DNA of 64,000 nt from Anaerolineae bacterium (GTDB lineage: Bacteria; Chloroflexota; Anaerolineae; Aggregatilineales; Phototrophicaceae), in contig JAJDUC010000001.1 in NCBI GenBank assembly GCA_022826865.1, forward strand, positions 1 through 64,000, in the 5' to 3' direction. The position numbers and the translations under genes were made by a program. Numbering within the stretch: the first letter of the stretch is position 1; every line of letters begins with the position of its first letter. The notes under the pieces were generated by a model. It was not told the DNA's origin, ran no database searches, and saw nothing but the letters and a program-made list of their open reading frames with translations. Shown here piece by piece: positions 36,137 through 45,499 of this stretch.

Positions 36137-37156
36137 CTATTCCGGCTTCTCATGCGGCCAGTAGTTCTTTTCCTGCAGTTTCTGCTCAAGCTCGTCCAGG
36201 GACTTTTCGCCGAAATTGCGAATCGCCAGCATGGCGTCCGGTCCCCGATTCAGCATATCCAGCACATCACCGACCGACGTGATGCCGGTGCGCTTCAAAG
36301 AGTTGAAGACGCGCACGCTCAAATCAAGCTCTTCAATCGGCTTGTCATACAGCGGCGGGAAGGTCGGTTCATCGTCGACCTGAGGCGGAAGCTCGATGTT
36401 CTGGAACCAATCCTCATCGACCCCGGCCACCACTTTCAAATGGTGCATCAGAATCTGGGCGGATTGCGCCATGGCCTCTTCCGGGCGGATCGTCCCATCC
36501 GTCCAGAGTTCGAGCACCAGTCTGTCATAGTTGGTGCGCTGGCCGACCCGCGCGCGTTCCACCTCGAAATTCACGCGTTTGATCGGGCTAAAGATGGCGT
36601 CCACCGGCAACTCGCCAATCGGCAGGCGGCCGCGGTCCTCGGCTGGGCTGAATCCGCGCCCGAACTGCACTTCGAATTCCAATTCGATATCGACATTGGA
36701 ATCATCAACAGTGAAGAGATACAGGCTTGGGTTCTCGATCTGCACTTCCGGCGGCGCAAAGATATCGGCGGCCGTCACCGTGCCCTCGGCGCCGCGATGC
36801 TCCAGGCGCAAGCGCGCGCTCTCCACACCGTGCAGGAGCAGACGCAATTGCTTCACCTGCAAAATGAGTTGAGTCATGTCTTCGCGCACAAAGGGTATCT
36901 CGGAGAATTCATGATGCACATCCGAGACACGAATGCTCGTCACTGCCGCGCCGGGCAAAGACGATAGCAAGACGCGGCGCAGGGCGTTGCCGAGGGTCAA
37001 GCCGTAGCCGCTCTCCAGAGGACTTATGACAAAACGTCCGTAATCTTTGGTGATATTCTGGCTCTCCACCTGGTGTGGCAGAACCATGTTGGCCGTCACC
37101 AGGTTCAAATCAAGCGAACTGTCGCTCAACGCTGCCGAATCAGATGTAAATTCCAT
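36137..37156 (-). CDS. rpoA: RNA polymerase alpha subunit
   Basis: The 339-residue subunit has the N-terminal assembly domain (GYGLTLGNALRRVLLSSLPGA; the 45-residue helix that starts dimerisation) and a C-terminal domain (about 255-330, VFNSLKRTGITSVGDVLDM, NFGEKSLDELE) that binds UP elements. Directly preceded by rpsK; the rpsD that normally lies between them is missing. Confidence 0.98.
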   Translation of the reverse strand: MEFTSDSAALSDSSLDLNLVTANMVLPHQVESQNITKDYGRFVISPLESGYGLTLGNALRRVLLSSLPGAAVTSIRVSDVHHEFSEIPFVREDMTQLILQVKQLRLLLHGVESARLRLEHRGAEGTVTAADIFAPPEVQIENPSLYLFTVDDSNVDIELEFEVQFGRGFSPAEDRGRLPIGELPVDAIFSPIKRVNFEVERARVGQRTNYDRLVLELWTDGTIRPEEAMAQSAQILMHHLKVVAGVDEDWFQNIELPPQVDDEPTFPPLYDKPIEELDLSVRVFNSLKRTGITSVGDVLDMLNRGPDAMLAIRNFGEKSLDELEQKLQEKNYWPHEKPE

Positions 37157-37177
37157 AAAGCCGGGATTCCCTTTCGA

Positions 37178-37576
37178 CTAGACGCGGCGGCGCTTCGGCG
37201 GGCGAACGCCGTTGTGCGGCACCGGGGTTACATCCGTAATGGATCGCACCTTCAAGCCACTCTGCTGAATGGAGCGAATAGCTGCCTCACGCCCGGGACC
37301 GGGCCCTTTCACAAATATATCCACCTCTTTCATGCCGTGCTGTTGAGAATTGGCCGCGGCCGTTTCCGCCGCCATGCGCGCAGCGTAAGGCGTATTCTTG
37401 CGGCTGCCGGCGAAACCCGACGTGCCGGCGCTCGCCCAGGTGATGACGTTGCCAGACTGATCGGTCATGGAAACAATCGTGTTGTTGAAGGTGGCGTAGA
37501 TATGCGCCTGGCCGTATGGGATATTCTTGAACGTTCGTCTGGCCGGACCTCGAACGCCGCTTCTCGCTCTTGCCAT
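37178..37576 (-). CDS. rpsK: 30S ribosomal protein S11
   Basis: The 132-residue platform protein is typical: [21 protein letters not shown], then [13 protein letters not shown] and the C-terminal [18 protein letters not shown]. It lies 129 bp after rpsM and 21 bp before rpoA. Confidence 0.98.
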   Translation of the reverse strand: MARARSGVRGPARRTFKNIPYGQAHIYATFNNTIVSMTDQSGNVITWASAGTSGFAGSRKNTPYAARMAAETAAANSQQHGMKEVDIFVKGPGPGREAAIRSIQQSGLKVRSITDVTPVPHNGVRPPKRRRV

Positions 37577-37705
37577 GCAATTGCTCCAGTTGGTCTATTT
37601 GCTTCGCGCTGCGCCTATCGCTGGCTTGCCTTCACCGCAATCATGGCAAACGCGCGATCGCTGTTAATATCAACGTTGAAATGCCACGATCTTCCCCAGG
37701 CGCGC

Positions 37706-38095
37706 TCACTTCTTGGTGGCGCCCCGCCGACGCCCGCGCCCGGCAACGGTCTGCTTCTTGCCGCGGCGAGTCCGGCCGTTAGTTTTAGTCCTTTGCCCGC
37801 GAACCGGCAGCCGCCGCCGATGGCGCAAACCACGATAAGAGTTGATTTCCATCAGACGATTGATGTTGAGCTGGGTCTGCCGGCGGAGATCGCCTTCAAT
37901 CGTCAGGCCGCCGATCAATTCGCGCAGGCGCTGCACTTCGCTCTCGCTGAGATCGCGCACGCGCGTGCTGTGGTCGATACCGGCGCTGTCCAACAGCCGC
38001 TGGCTGGTCGACTTGCCAATGCCATAAATATACGTCAAACCAATAACCACACGTTTATCCCGCGGCAGGTCGACACCTTCAATACGAGCCATCAA
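37706..38095 (-). CDS. rpsM: 30S ribosomal protein S13
   Basis: The 129-residue protein of the 30S head contacts P-site tRNA and L5. It starts [26 protein letters not shown] and has [24 protein letters not shown] near the C-terminus. Downstream of rpmJ by 27 bp. Confidence 0.98.
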   Translation of the reverse strand: MMARIEGVDLPRDKRVVIGLTYIYGIGKSTSQRLLDSAGIDHSTRVRDLSESEVQRLRELIGGLTIEGDLRRQTQLNINRLMEINSYRGLRHRRRLPVRGQRTKTNGRTRRGKKQTVAGRGRRRGATKK

Positions 38096-38122
38096 TCAAA
38101 CTCCCTTTTGCATTCGGCGGGT

Positions 38123-38236
38123 TTATCCCTGCCGCTGCTTGTGCTTCGGGTTATCACAGATGATCATCACCCGCCGCTTGCGCCGGATGACACGGCACTT
38201 GGGGCAGCGGCGCTTGACACTTGCGGATACTATCAT
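38123..38236 (-). CDS. rpmJ: 50S ribosomal protein L36
   Basis: A 37-codon gene encodes a zinc-type L36: it starts [16 protein letters not shown], with Cys-x2-Cys, a later Cys in [13 protein letters not shown] and His, forming the C-C-C-H zinc site. GAGGA lies 7 bases before the ATG. It is the first gene of the distal (alpha) part of the superoperon; infA, its usual upstream neighbour, is absent. Confidence 0.96.
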   Translation of the reverse strand: MIVSASVKRRCPKCRVIRRKRRVMIICDNPKHKQRQG

Positions 38237-38397
38237 GCCCGTTTCCTCGATCTTATCTCACTGGCCTGGTCTAACTCGCGCAACATACACACAGGCGCAC
38301 ACTTCGGACGCCGATGCGCAACTCGCTTTCAGCGATTCAATTCTATTTTCTGCCGCCGCTGTCCTGACGATTCTCTGGCGACAGGGAACGAAGGCGT

Positions 38398-38425
38398 AGT
38401 ATATCACAGGATTTTGCCAAGTAAA
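38398..38425 (-). promoter_or_regulatory. Probable promoter of the distal ribosomal (alpha) segment
   Basis: On the minus strand TTTACT (38425-38420) and TATACT (38403-38398) are 16 bp apart. The predicted transcript has a ~155-nt leader before rpmJ, with no gene in it. This would restore expression of rpmJ to rpsI downstream of the hydrolase and repeat A3, which interrupt the usual order. Confidence 0.45.
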
Positions 38426-38445
38426 AGACCGTTTAGTCACGATCC

Positions 38446-38630
38446 AGAGCAATCGCAAAACTTGAAATTGCGCTTAAAATGACAATCATTGCTCACATTT
38501 CCTAATCTGTGTGTGCGTTTGTCGGTCAGTGTCGGCGGTCAGTGTCTAAGCGACCTACGCGACCCGCTGAAACGCCAACAATTTGCAGGCCATTTTCAAC
38601 GGGCGTCTCACGAGACGCCCCCTACATTTT
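38446..38630. repeat. Family A repeat, copy A3, truncated, with enlarged hairpin loop
   Basis: The left end is a decayed family A terminus (AGAGCAATCGCAAAA) and the interior follows copy A1. The right ~45 bp are missing where the hydrolase coding sequence begins. The first hairpin loop carries an insertion with two GGTCAGTGTC-like units. The second hairpin (GGGCGTCTC/GAGACGCCC) is intact, and its GTAG foot supplies the stop codon of the hydrolase gene. The stretch 38237-38445 holds only the leader and promoter of rpmJ. Confidence 0.75.
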
Positions 38631-40049
38631 GAAGCGCGGCGGCCGCAAAGCGTCAAAGCAGTCGGCCGCCGGTCCCGCCTGTGGCTGCGACAGGAAACCG
38701 CGCATGATGTCTTCCGCGCAGGCAGCGCTCTGAAGCACGCCATGGCCGGCGGCGGGAAAGACATAATGCCTGCTCGCAACCAGCTTATTTGCGACCGCTT
38801 CCGCCCATGACGACGGCGTTATCGGATCGTAGCGTCCGGAGAAAAGGAGCGTCGGAACTGGCAGGCTTGCGGGCAAGGCTGCAGATTGCGCCGCCGGCGC
38901 GTCCCATGTCGCGCAATGCTCGATGACATCCAGGGCAGCGCGTGAAAACCCGGCCGGCGCCGCCACTTCTTCACCGCGCGCCCTGATTTCAGCGCTGCTT
39001 GCGCCGGCCGCGTCTTCGGCGCAGAATATGCTGAAGAATGCGCCTTCGCTGTGGCTATCAAGTTCGGGCTCGACATCAGATTCCAGGAGACGCGTCAGAG
39101 CATCATAGCGCGCGCCGGCGAGTTCAGCGATAAGAGCGGGTATCAGTTCTAAATGAGCAGCCTCCGTCAACATGCCTCTGATATAGCCCGCAAAATCGTC
39201 ACCATCCAGGCGCAGCGCAGCCCCGGGCGCAAACCCTTCAAGCACAGCGGGCTCGCGGTTCAATGCGGCCAACACATACTGGAAGGAGGACTTCAGATCG
39301 GGGAAAGCGCGTCCGCAGGCCGGATCCAACGCGCAATCGTCAAAGAGGCGCTCAAGCGCAGCCCAGGTATTCACGGCCATGTCTCGCAGCGCGCTGAAAC
39401 CATGCGGATAGGCGCCATCAAGCGTCAGGGCGCGGATGCGGCCCGGCATCGCCGCCGCCAGGCGCAGCGCGATTCGGCTGCCGTATGAATTTCCGTAGAT
39501 ATCGACAAGAGCCAATTCCAGCGCCTGAATCAATTCGACCATATCCGCCACATTGGCGTCGCTGGAATAAGCCGCGAGATCAATGCCCGCCTGCGACAGG
39601 CGCCGTCGGCAATCGGCAAGCCAACTGTCCCTCGCCCGGTCAGCGAACTCCGGACAATTGAGACTGGGGCGCGCGAACCCGGTCCCGCGCTGATCGACCA
39701 AATAGACATCCGAGTCCTGAAGCAAGCCCGAAGCGAGCCACCATTCGATGTCCGCGGAAGCCGCGTCCCCGGGTCCGCCAGCCAGGTAGAACAGAGGTGG
39801 ATTCTTGGGCTCGGACCGGGACTCTATCTTCGTGACAAAGAGGCTGATCCAATTGACCTCGGCTTGGGCGCGGTCTTCCGGAACAAAATAGCGGGCGCAG
39901 CTAACCCGCGCGGCGTGCGCGATTGCCAAGGCGGCGATGGCATCCGGACAGGATTCCCCGGCATAGCGCGTTCGGCCCGCTTGCGCCGCGCCGCGCGCAA
40001 TAAAGAGCGACAACAGCAGGCAGGCAACCGCAATCTTCATGGCGCGCAT
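38622..40049 (-). CDS. Secreted alpha/beta hydrolase, TAP-like peptidase family
   Basis: The 475-residue protein has a signal peptide (residues 1-22) and an alpha/beta hydrolase fold: oxyanion segment YLAGGPGDAAS, VYLVDQRGTG, nucleophile Ser in DIYGNSYGSRIAL, Asp in FSGRYDPITPSSWA and His in PAAGHGVL. The C-terminal part matches TAP-like hydrolases (tripeptidyl aminopeptidase, proline iminopeptidase). It lies 10 bp after map inside the ribosomal cluster. The final residues KM and the stop codon come from repeat A3, so the natural C-terminus may be altered. A second ATG at 40040 is an alternative start. Confidence 0.88.
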   Translation of the reverse strand: MRAMKIAVACLLLSLFIARGAAQAGRTRYAGESCPDAIAALAIAHAARVSCARYFVPEDRAQAEVNWISLFVTKIESRSEPKNPPLFYLAGGPGDAASADIEWWLASGLLQDSDVYLVDQRGTGFARPSLNCPEFADRARDSWLADCRRRLSQAGIDLAAYSSDANVADMVELIQALELALVDIYGNSYGSRIALRLAAAMPGRIRALTLDGAYPHGFSALRDMAVNTWAALERLFDDCALDPACGRAFPDLKSSFQYVLAALNREPAVLEGFAPGAALRLDGDDFAGYIRGMLTEAAHLELIPALIAELAGARYDALTRLLESDVEPELDSHSEGAFFSIFCAEDAAGASSAEIRARGEEVAAPAGFSRAALDVIEHCATWDAPAAQSAALPASLPVPTLLFSGRYDPITPSSWAEAVANKLVASRHYVFPAAGHGVLQSAACAEDIMRGFLSQPQAGPAADCFDALRPPRFKM

Positions 40050-40059
40050 GCGACCGCTT

Positions 40060-40845
40060 CTAGGGCAGGGTTAAGATGAGGGGCTTGCCCGCCGTGATCG
40101 CGACTGTATGCTCGAAGTGCGCAGTGAGCGAGCCATCTTTCGTGACCACCGTCCAGCCGTCGTCCAATTCCACGAGATCGGGGCGTCCGGCAATCAGCAT
40201 CGGTTCAATCGCGTAAGTCATGCCTTCCTGCAATTCATAATCCTGCCATTGGTAGCGGCTGTTCTTGCTGTGCCACCAATTCGGAACTTGCGGCTCTTCG
40301 TGCATGTCGCGCCCGACGCCGTGACCGGTGTACTCGCGCGCTACGCTGTAGCCCAGCCGACCGGCGCATTTCGCCGTCGCTTTGGCGACATCGCTGATTC
40401 TATTGCCAAGCACCGAAGCATCGATCGCTGCTTCCAAGGCTGCCGCGGTCGCCGTCAAGAGACGCTTGGCCGAACGCGATATCTCGCCGACCGGATGCGT
40501 AAAGGCAGCGTCGCCGACATAACCTTGATAGAAGCAGGCCACATCAATGCCGATGATATCGCCCTCTTGCAGAAAGCGTGCCGTCGACGGGATTCCATGC
40601 ACCAGCTCGCGATTGATCGAGGCCGTGATTGTGGCGGGAAAGGGCGGATGCTGCCCGGGCGCGTAACCGAGAAAGGCCGGCTCGGCTTGATGGTCCCGCA
40701 GTATCGTGGTCGCGATCTCATCCAGGGCCTTGGTTGTGATGCCCGGCTTGATGGCGCGGCGCACCTCTTCATGCGCGAGCGCGACAATGCGCCCGGCTTC
40801 GCGCATGATTTGCAGTTCTTCCGCCGTCTTCAGTACGGGCGCCAT
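40060..40845 (-). CDS. map: Methionine aminopeptidase, type I
   Basis: The 261-residue metalloenzyme removes N-terminal Met. Metal ligands are visible in GDIIGIDVACFYQGYVGDAAFT, GHGVGRDMHEEPQVPNW, and YAIEPML; the last Glu lies in the C-terminal HFEHTVAI. Placed after adk as in the classical spc operon. Confidence 0.97.
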   Translation of the reverse strand: MAPVLKTAEELQIMREAGRIVALAHEEVRRAIKPGITTKALDEIATTILRDHQAEPAFLGYAPGQHPPFPATITASINRELVHGIPSTARFLQEGDIIGIDVACFYQGYVGDAAFTHPVGEISRSAKRLLTATAAALEAAIDASVLGNRISDVAKATAKCAGRLGYSVAREYTGHGVGRDMHEEPQVPNWWHSKNSRYQWQDYELQEGMTYAIEPMLIAGRPDLVELDDGWTVVTKDGSLTAHFEHTVAITAGKPLILTLP

Positions 40846-40872
40846 CAGCCAGCCTCGCTTGCCTCTGCCGCT

Positions 40873-41574
40873 CTATGCGCTATCAAGGGCGCGCCTGATA
40901 TCGGCCCAAACCGCGTCAATGCTCTGGTCGGCATCGATTCTGCGCACGATACCCTTGGACTCAAAATAGTCGATCAGCGGCTGCGTTTCTTGCAGGTAAG
41001 TATCAATTCGTTTGATGATGGCGTCGGCGCTGGCATCATCCGGCCGCCGCCGAAGCGCTTCGCCACCTCCCGCCAAAGCCGCCTCCAAACGCGGCGGGAA
41101 AAGACCCTGGTCATCTTGCACCCAGGCAAAATCAACACCGCGGGCATTGTAATAATAGTTGAAACTGGCGCCGTCAGCGGCAGAGACGCGACCAAAGGCG
41201 CGTTTGAAGGCGGTAAAGAGATCGAGTTCCAGCAGCAATACGGCGTTGACCCCGGCCCCCTTTTGCGCCAGGCGCGACTCCAGAAAAGCGGCCTGGATAT
41301 TGTTGCGCGGGTATCCGTCCAGGATCGCGCCCATCCGCGCGTCCGCCTGCGACAGGCGGTCTTCGACGATTGCATTGGTTGTGGCGTCATCCACAAGCTG
41401 TCCCGATGCCATGATGTCCTGCACCTTCCGGGCGAGACCGTCACTGCGCGTTCGCATCGCCCGGAACAGATCGCCAGTGGACAACTGCGGGATGCCGTAG
41501 TGTTCTTGGATCAGCTTCGCCTGTAAGCCTTTGCCGGCGCCCTGGGCCCCTATCAAGATCACGTACAAACTCAT
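40873..41574 (-). CDS. adk: Adenylate kinase (divergent P-loop and LID)
   Basis: The 233-residue enzyme interconverts AMP, ADP and ATP. The P-loop reads GAQGAGKGLQAK, with Leu where almost all adenylate kinases have Thr after GKG; STGDLFRAM and LDGYPRN follow the family. The LID (about 130-185) lacks zinc cysteines and is lengthened, with NYYYNARGVDFAW. RRRPDDA is the usual LID-closing Arg/Asp segment. Placed between secY and map as expected, downstream of a terminator. Confidence 0.9.
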   Translation of the reverse strand: MSLYVILIGAQGAGKGLQAKLIQEHYGIPQLSTGDLFRAMRTRSDGLARKVQDIMASGQLVDDATTNAIVEDRLSQADARMGAILDGYPRNNIQAAFLESRLAQKGAGVNAVLLLELDLFTAFKRAFGRVSAADGASFNYYYNARGVDFAWVQDDQGLFPPRLEAALAGGGEALRRRPDDASADAIIKRIDTYLQETQPLIDYFESKGIVRRIDADQSIDAVWADIRRALDSA

Positions 41575-41636
41575 GACTTGCGCTCCCCGCTACATATTCC
41601 TTAACCTGCGCCTATCCGGGCCGACGCGGCCCGCTG

Positions 41637-41673
41637 AAAAAAACAGAGCCGAGCTGTTATTAGACTCGGCTCT
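41637..41673 (-). terminator. Intrinsic terminator after secY
   Basis: On the minus strand a perfect 9-bp stem (AGAGCCGAG with CTCGGCTCT, 11-nt loop) is followed by G and seven Ts. It lies 25 bp after secY and 63 bp before adk, so it ends or attenuates the S10-spc transcript ahead of adk-map. Confidence 0.9.
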
Positions 41674-41697
41674 TTATCTTCTGCAAGGCAGTCGCGC

Positions 41698-43044
41698 TTA
41701 ACGCATGAAGCCTTCATAGTTGCGCATAACGAGCTGCGCTTCCAACTGGCGCATCGTGTCGATCACAACACCGACAACAATGATTAATCCGGAGCCGGAA
41801 ATCACCAGACCGGCGTTGATGACCGCGCCGGAAGTCGAAGCTTCCAAGGGAAAAATGATGCGGTTCACCAGGTCAACCATGCCTGGAATAATCGCGATCA
41901 CACCGAGGAAGAAGGCGCCGACGAATGTAATGCGCCGCGTCGTCGTCTTGATGAAATCTTCCGTTCGCTTACCAGGTCGTATGCCGGGTATAAAACCGCC
42001 ATTCCTTTGCAGCGTTTCCGCCAGGTTTTGGTTGCCCACCATCACTTCAGCATAGAAGAAGGTGAAGCCCACCGTCATCAGGAAGAATGTCCCCCAATAG
42101 AGCAAGCCCTGCTGGTTGCCGAATGTCGTCTGGATGGTATTGCCGACGGCGCCGGGCGGAAACAGGCTGGCGATGATAGCGGGAAAGGTGATGATGGACT
42201 GGGCGAAGATCAGCGGGATCATGCCAACCGGATTGACGCGCAGCGGGATGAAACTGTCTTGCTGGGCGAATTGCCGATTGCCCCGAACCCGCCGTCCATA
42301 TTGCACCGGTATCCGCCGCACGCCCTCCTGGATAATCACCACCGCCAGCACGCTGAGCACGGTGATGACGATGAACAAGACAAGATTGTAAAAGCTGCGG
42401 TCCGGCTGCTGCGTCAACAGTCGAATAAGATTCTGCGGCGCTTGCGCCACGATGCCGGCGAATATGATGATGGAAATACCGTTGCCGATTCCTTGCTCGG
42501 TGATGAGCTCGCCGAGCCAAATGGCGAACATCGTACCCGCTGTCATGGTCGTCAAAACCGATACCGTCAAGAGCAGATTGCTGCCCAAGCCAAAGCCGAA
42601 GCCGGGGATGATCTCAGCGCCGGTGCCGGTCGCCAGGTTGAAAATGCTGATCTGCCCCAGCGCTTGCAGGACCGCCATCGGGATCGCGACGAAGTAAGTG
42701 TAGCGCTGGATCTTCTCTTGCCCGCCCGGTTCGCGCTGGATGCGCTCCAGCGCCGGCACGATGGGCACCAGCAGCTGGAAGATAATGGACGCCGTAATAT
42801 AGGGATAAACGCCATTGGCGATGACGCTGAAATTGGCGACCGCCCCGCCGGAAAGCAGGTTCATCACCTGAATCAGATTGCCGGCGCTGCTGCCGCTTTC
42901 AAAGACCTGCCGCAGAACACTGCGATCGACGCCGACAACCGGCACATGCGCGGCAAACTGGTACACAATCAGAATGAAGACGGTGAACAGCAGTTTATTC
43001 CGCACATCCGGCAAGCGCCAGGCATTGCGCAAAGCTTGAATCAT
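41698..43044 (-). CDS. secY: Protein translocase subunit SecY
   Basis: The 448-residue channel protein has ten predicted transmembrane helices, the plug region near 60-75, and the conserved VRRIPVQYGRR cytoplasmic loop and PGKRTEDFIKTTTRRI loop that contact the ribosome and SecA. Follows rplO, with a 138-bp gap. Confidence 0.98.
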   Translation of the reverse strand: MIQALRNAWRLPDVRNKLLFTVFILIVYQFAAHVPVVGVDRSVLRQVFESGSSAGNLIQVMNLLSGGAVANFSVIANGVYPYITASIIFQLLVPIVPALERIQREPGGQEKIQRYTYFVAIPMAVLQALGQISIFNLATGTGAEIIPGFGFGLGSNLLLTVSVLTTMTAGTMFAIWLGELITEQGIGNGISIIIFAGIVAQAPQNLIRLLTQQPDRSFYNLVLFIVITVLSVLAVVIIQEGVRRIPVQYGRRVRGNRQFAQQDSFIPLRVNPVGMIPLIFAQSIITFPAIIASLFPPGAVGNTIQTTFGNQQGLLYWGTFFLMTVGFTFFYAEVMVGNQNLAETLQRNGGFIPGIRPGKRTEDFIKTTTRRITFVGAFFLGVIAIIPGMVDLVNRIIFPLEASTSGAVINAGLVISGSGLIIVVGVVIDTMRQLEAQLVMRNYEGFMR

Positions 43045-43182
43045 AAGATCTGTTCCTCATTCATCCTTAGGCAAGCCCTCACGCTGTTCGGCGCAAATCG
43101 GGGGGCCTGCCTAGACTTCTAATCGCTATACGCAATTCATGTTGCCGCGGTCGCATGCAACAGGCGTGAATCTGGGCGCCGC

Positions 43183-43713
43183 TTAGTCGGCATCGCCGTA
43201 TAGCCGTTCCATTTCCGCTTTTCGCAGCCGCTTGACAGTCGCCCGCGCGCCCGTCACTTTCAAGGCATGCTGGTTCACGCTGCCGCCGGCGCCTGTAATT
43301 TTGGCTGCGGCGCTTTTGGTGAACTTGTTGGCATGCACTTCCAACTTCTTGCCAAGCTCGCCCCGCCCCAGAATCTTGATCGGCTCCTTGGCTTTGCGAA
43401 CCAGGCCCGCTTCAACCAGGGACGCGCCATTGACAACCGCGCCTTCGTCGAAACGTTCCTCGAGACTGTCGACATTCACTTCCTGATAAGTGGTGGCGAA
43501 GATATTGGTGAATCCGCGCTTGAAAGGCAGGCGCCTCACCAGCGGCAATTGACCGCCTTCGAAGTAAGGCCCCTTGCCGCTGCCGCCGCTGCGGGCGCCT
43601 TGACCTTTGTGTCCGCGGCCGGCTGTCTTGCCCTGGCCAGCGGCAATCCCGCGGCCCACCCGCTTTCGCTTGCGCTTGGCGCCTTTGTCCGGTTTCAAGT
43701 CGTGCAATTTCAT
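43183..43713 (-). CDS. rplO: 50S ribosomal protein L15
   Basis: The 176-residue protein has the Gly/Arg-rich N-terminus [20 protein letters not shown] and GQGARSGG, and a longer acidic-free C-terminus. Overlaps the rpmD stop by 4 bases (ATGA). Confidence 0.97.
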   Translation of the reverse strand: MKLHDLKPDKGAKRKRKRVGRGIAAGQGKTAGRGHKGQGARSGGSGKGPYFEGGQLPLVRRLPFKRGFTNIFATTYQEVNVDSLEERFDEGAVVNGASLVEAGLVRKAKEPIKILGRGELGKKLEVHANKFTKSAAAKITGAGGSVNQHALKVTGARATVKRLRKAEMERLYGDAD

Positions 43714-43913
43714 TCTTCATCTACCTCTTCGACCGCCACCAAATGGCTGACTCGCGCGATCATGCCGCGAATCTGCGGCGCATCGCCGATCAGCACACTC
43801 TGGCTCATGCGCCGCAATCCCAGAGACTTGACCGTCTCCTTTTGGCGGCTGTTATAACCGATCGGGCTCTTCACTAACGTGACCTTCAACAATTTGCCGC
43901 TGCGCTCAGGCAT
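43710..43913 (-). CDS. rpmD: 50S ribosomal protein L30
   Basis: The 67-residue protein has [21 protein letters not shown] and [10 protein letters not shown], the L30 core. The ATG at 43913 lies within the last codons of rpsE (8-bp overlap); longer upstream frames are not L30-like. Confidence 0.95.
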   Translation of the reverse strand: MPERSGKLLKVTLVKSPIGYNSRQKETVKSLGLRRMSQSVLIGDAPQIRGMIARVSHLVAVEEVDEE

Positions 43914-44466
43914 GTTCGCCCCCCCGTTCACTGCGGCGCTCCCATACCGGCGCGACCTCATGCACTTTCTTGCCGCGCATTTGCGCGATCTGCTCCGCGC
44001 TGCGCAACTGCGAAAGCGCGTCCAGCGTCGCCATGGTCACATTCAGCAGATTGGCGCTGCCCTGGCTCTTGGTCAAAATGTTGCGCACACCCACAGCTTC
44101 CAGGACTGCGCGAACACCGCCACCGGCGATCACACCTGAACCGGGCGCCGCCGGTTTCAGCAGAACGCGCGCGCCGCCATGGCGTCCGACTACCGTATAG
44201 GGAATCGTCGTGCCCGAAAGCGCCACCGGGCCAATGTTGCGCCGGGCCCGTTCCGCCGCCTTCCGGATGCTATCCGGCACGGCGCGCGCCTTGCCAATGC
44301 CGATGCCGACATTGCCTTTGTTATCGCCAACCACAACGACGGTACGGAAGGCGAAACGCCGGCCGCCCTTGATCACTTTCGCGACCCGGCGGATATCGAC
44401 CACGCGCTCGTCAAGTTCGTCGCGCTCTTCCTGATTCCTGCGCGAACCGCGTCTTCTCTCAGACAT
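43906..44466 (-). CDS. rpsE: 30S ribosomal protein S5
   Basis: The 186-residue protein contains [21 protein letters not shown] and [17 protein letters not shown], with the fidelity loop intact. It overlaps rpmD by 8 bp and follows rplR by 15 bp. Confidence 0.98.
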   Translation of the reverse strand: MSERRRGSRRNQEERDELDERVVDIRRVAKVIKGGRRFAFRTVVVVGDNKGNVGIGIGKARAVPDSIRKAAERARRNIGPVALSGTTIPYTVVGRHGGARVLLKPAAPGSGVIAGGGVRAVLEAVGVRNILTKSQGSANLLNVTMATLDALSQLRSAEQIAQMRGKKVHEVAPVWERRSERGGEHA

Positions 44467-44481
44467 AGATTATCTCCACAG

Positions 44482-44856
44482 TTACAGTTGCAAGCCGGCT
44501 TCGCGGGCGCCCTGCGCCACCGCAGCCACGCGACCCGAATACTTGAATCCGCCACGATCAAAAACGACTGTGCTTATGCCGGCCTCTTTCGCCCGCTCCG
44601 CTACCATTTGACCAACCAGCTTCGCCGCCTCGACCTTGTTCTTGTCGGCCAATTGCGGCGACAGTTGCTTGTCAATAGTAGAGCAGGATATCAGCGTCCG
44701 TCCGCCCACGTCATCGATCACCTGGACAAATATATTGCGGTTGCTGCGGTAGACATTCAACCGCGGACGCTGCACAGTGCCGGCGACATGCTTGCGTACA
44801 CGCCGGTGCCGGCGCTTCCTCGCGAGGTATTTCCTTCGACCCACGATATCAGCCAT
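44482..44856 (-). CDS. rplR: 50S ribosomal protein L18
   Basis: The 124-residue 5S rRNA-binding protein shows [18 protein letters not shown], and [23 protein letters not shown] near the end. Confidence 0.98.
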   Translation of the reverse strand: MADIVGRRKYLARKRRHRRVRKHVAGTVQRPRLNVYRSNRNIFVQVIDDVGGRTLISCSTIDKQLSPQLADKNKVEAAKLVGQMVAERAKEAGISTVVFDRGGFKYSGRVAAVAQGAREAGLQL

Positions 44857-44934
44857 GTTTTGATTCCCTTGCCTTCAATTCTTCGCAACGGACGCCGCGC
44901 TGGCACACAGGCGCGTCCGGCCGCGGTCTGTCAT

Positions 44935-45483
44935 TTAACGTTTGCCGGCTTTGCCCGCTTTGCGGCGCACATATTCGCCGAGGTAACGCACGCCTTTGCC
45001 TTTGTATGGTTCCGGCGGACGCCAGCCGCGGATATCGGCCGCGACCTGCCCAACCACCTGTTTGTCGATGCCATCGACATGGATGATCGTCCCGCGTGAC
45101 TCTTGCGGCACGTCAAAAGTGATATTCGCCGGCGGTTTCACGACTACCTCATGCGAATGCCCCAGGCGCAGTTGCAGGTTTTTGCCCTGCAGCGTCGCCT
45201 GATAGCCGACGCCCTGAATCTCCAGGGTCTTGCGAAAGCCTTCGGATACGCCATGCACCATATTCGCCAGCAAGGCGCGCGTGAGACCGTGCAAGGCTTT
45301 GTGGTGGCGCAAGTCTGTGGGCCGTTCCACAACGATCGCGCCATTCTCACGACGGATGGCCATATCCGGATTGAAATCACGCGACAGTTCGCCTTTAGGC
45401 CCTTTCACCAGCACGCTGTTTCCGTCGATGTCAACGCTGACCTTGTCGGGCAGCTCTACCGGTTGCTTTCCTACGCGAGACAT
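44935..45483 (-). CDS. rplF: 50S ribosomal protein L6
   Basis: The 182-residue protein starts MSRVGKQPVELPDKV and has the C-terminal GWRPPEPYKGKGVRYLGEYV RNA-contact segment. 78 bp separate it from rplR and 16 bp from rpsH. Confidence 0.98.
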   Translation of the reverse strand: MSRVGKQPVELPDKVSVDIDGNSVLVKGPKGELSRDFNPDMAIRRENGAIVVERPTDLRHHKALHGLTRALLANMVHGVSEGFRKTLEIQGVGYQATLQGKNLQLRLGHSHEVVVKPPANITFDVPQESRGTIIHVDGIDKQVVGQVAADIRGWRPPEPYKGKGVRYLGEYVRRKAGKAGKR

Positions 45484-45499
45484 GCTGCATCCCCTTCCA

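Noticed and set aside
37073..38482. Long plus-strand frame opposite rpsK, rpsM and rpmJ
   Set aside because: It is antisense to three universally conserved genes; its length comes from GC-rich codon bias.
40108..41526. Long plus-strand frame opposite map and adk
   Set aside because: Mirror frame of two real genes with no recognisable domains.
42007..43122. Plus-strand frame opposite secY
   Set aside because: His/Asp/Gln-rich mirror translation of a membrane protein gene.
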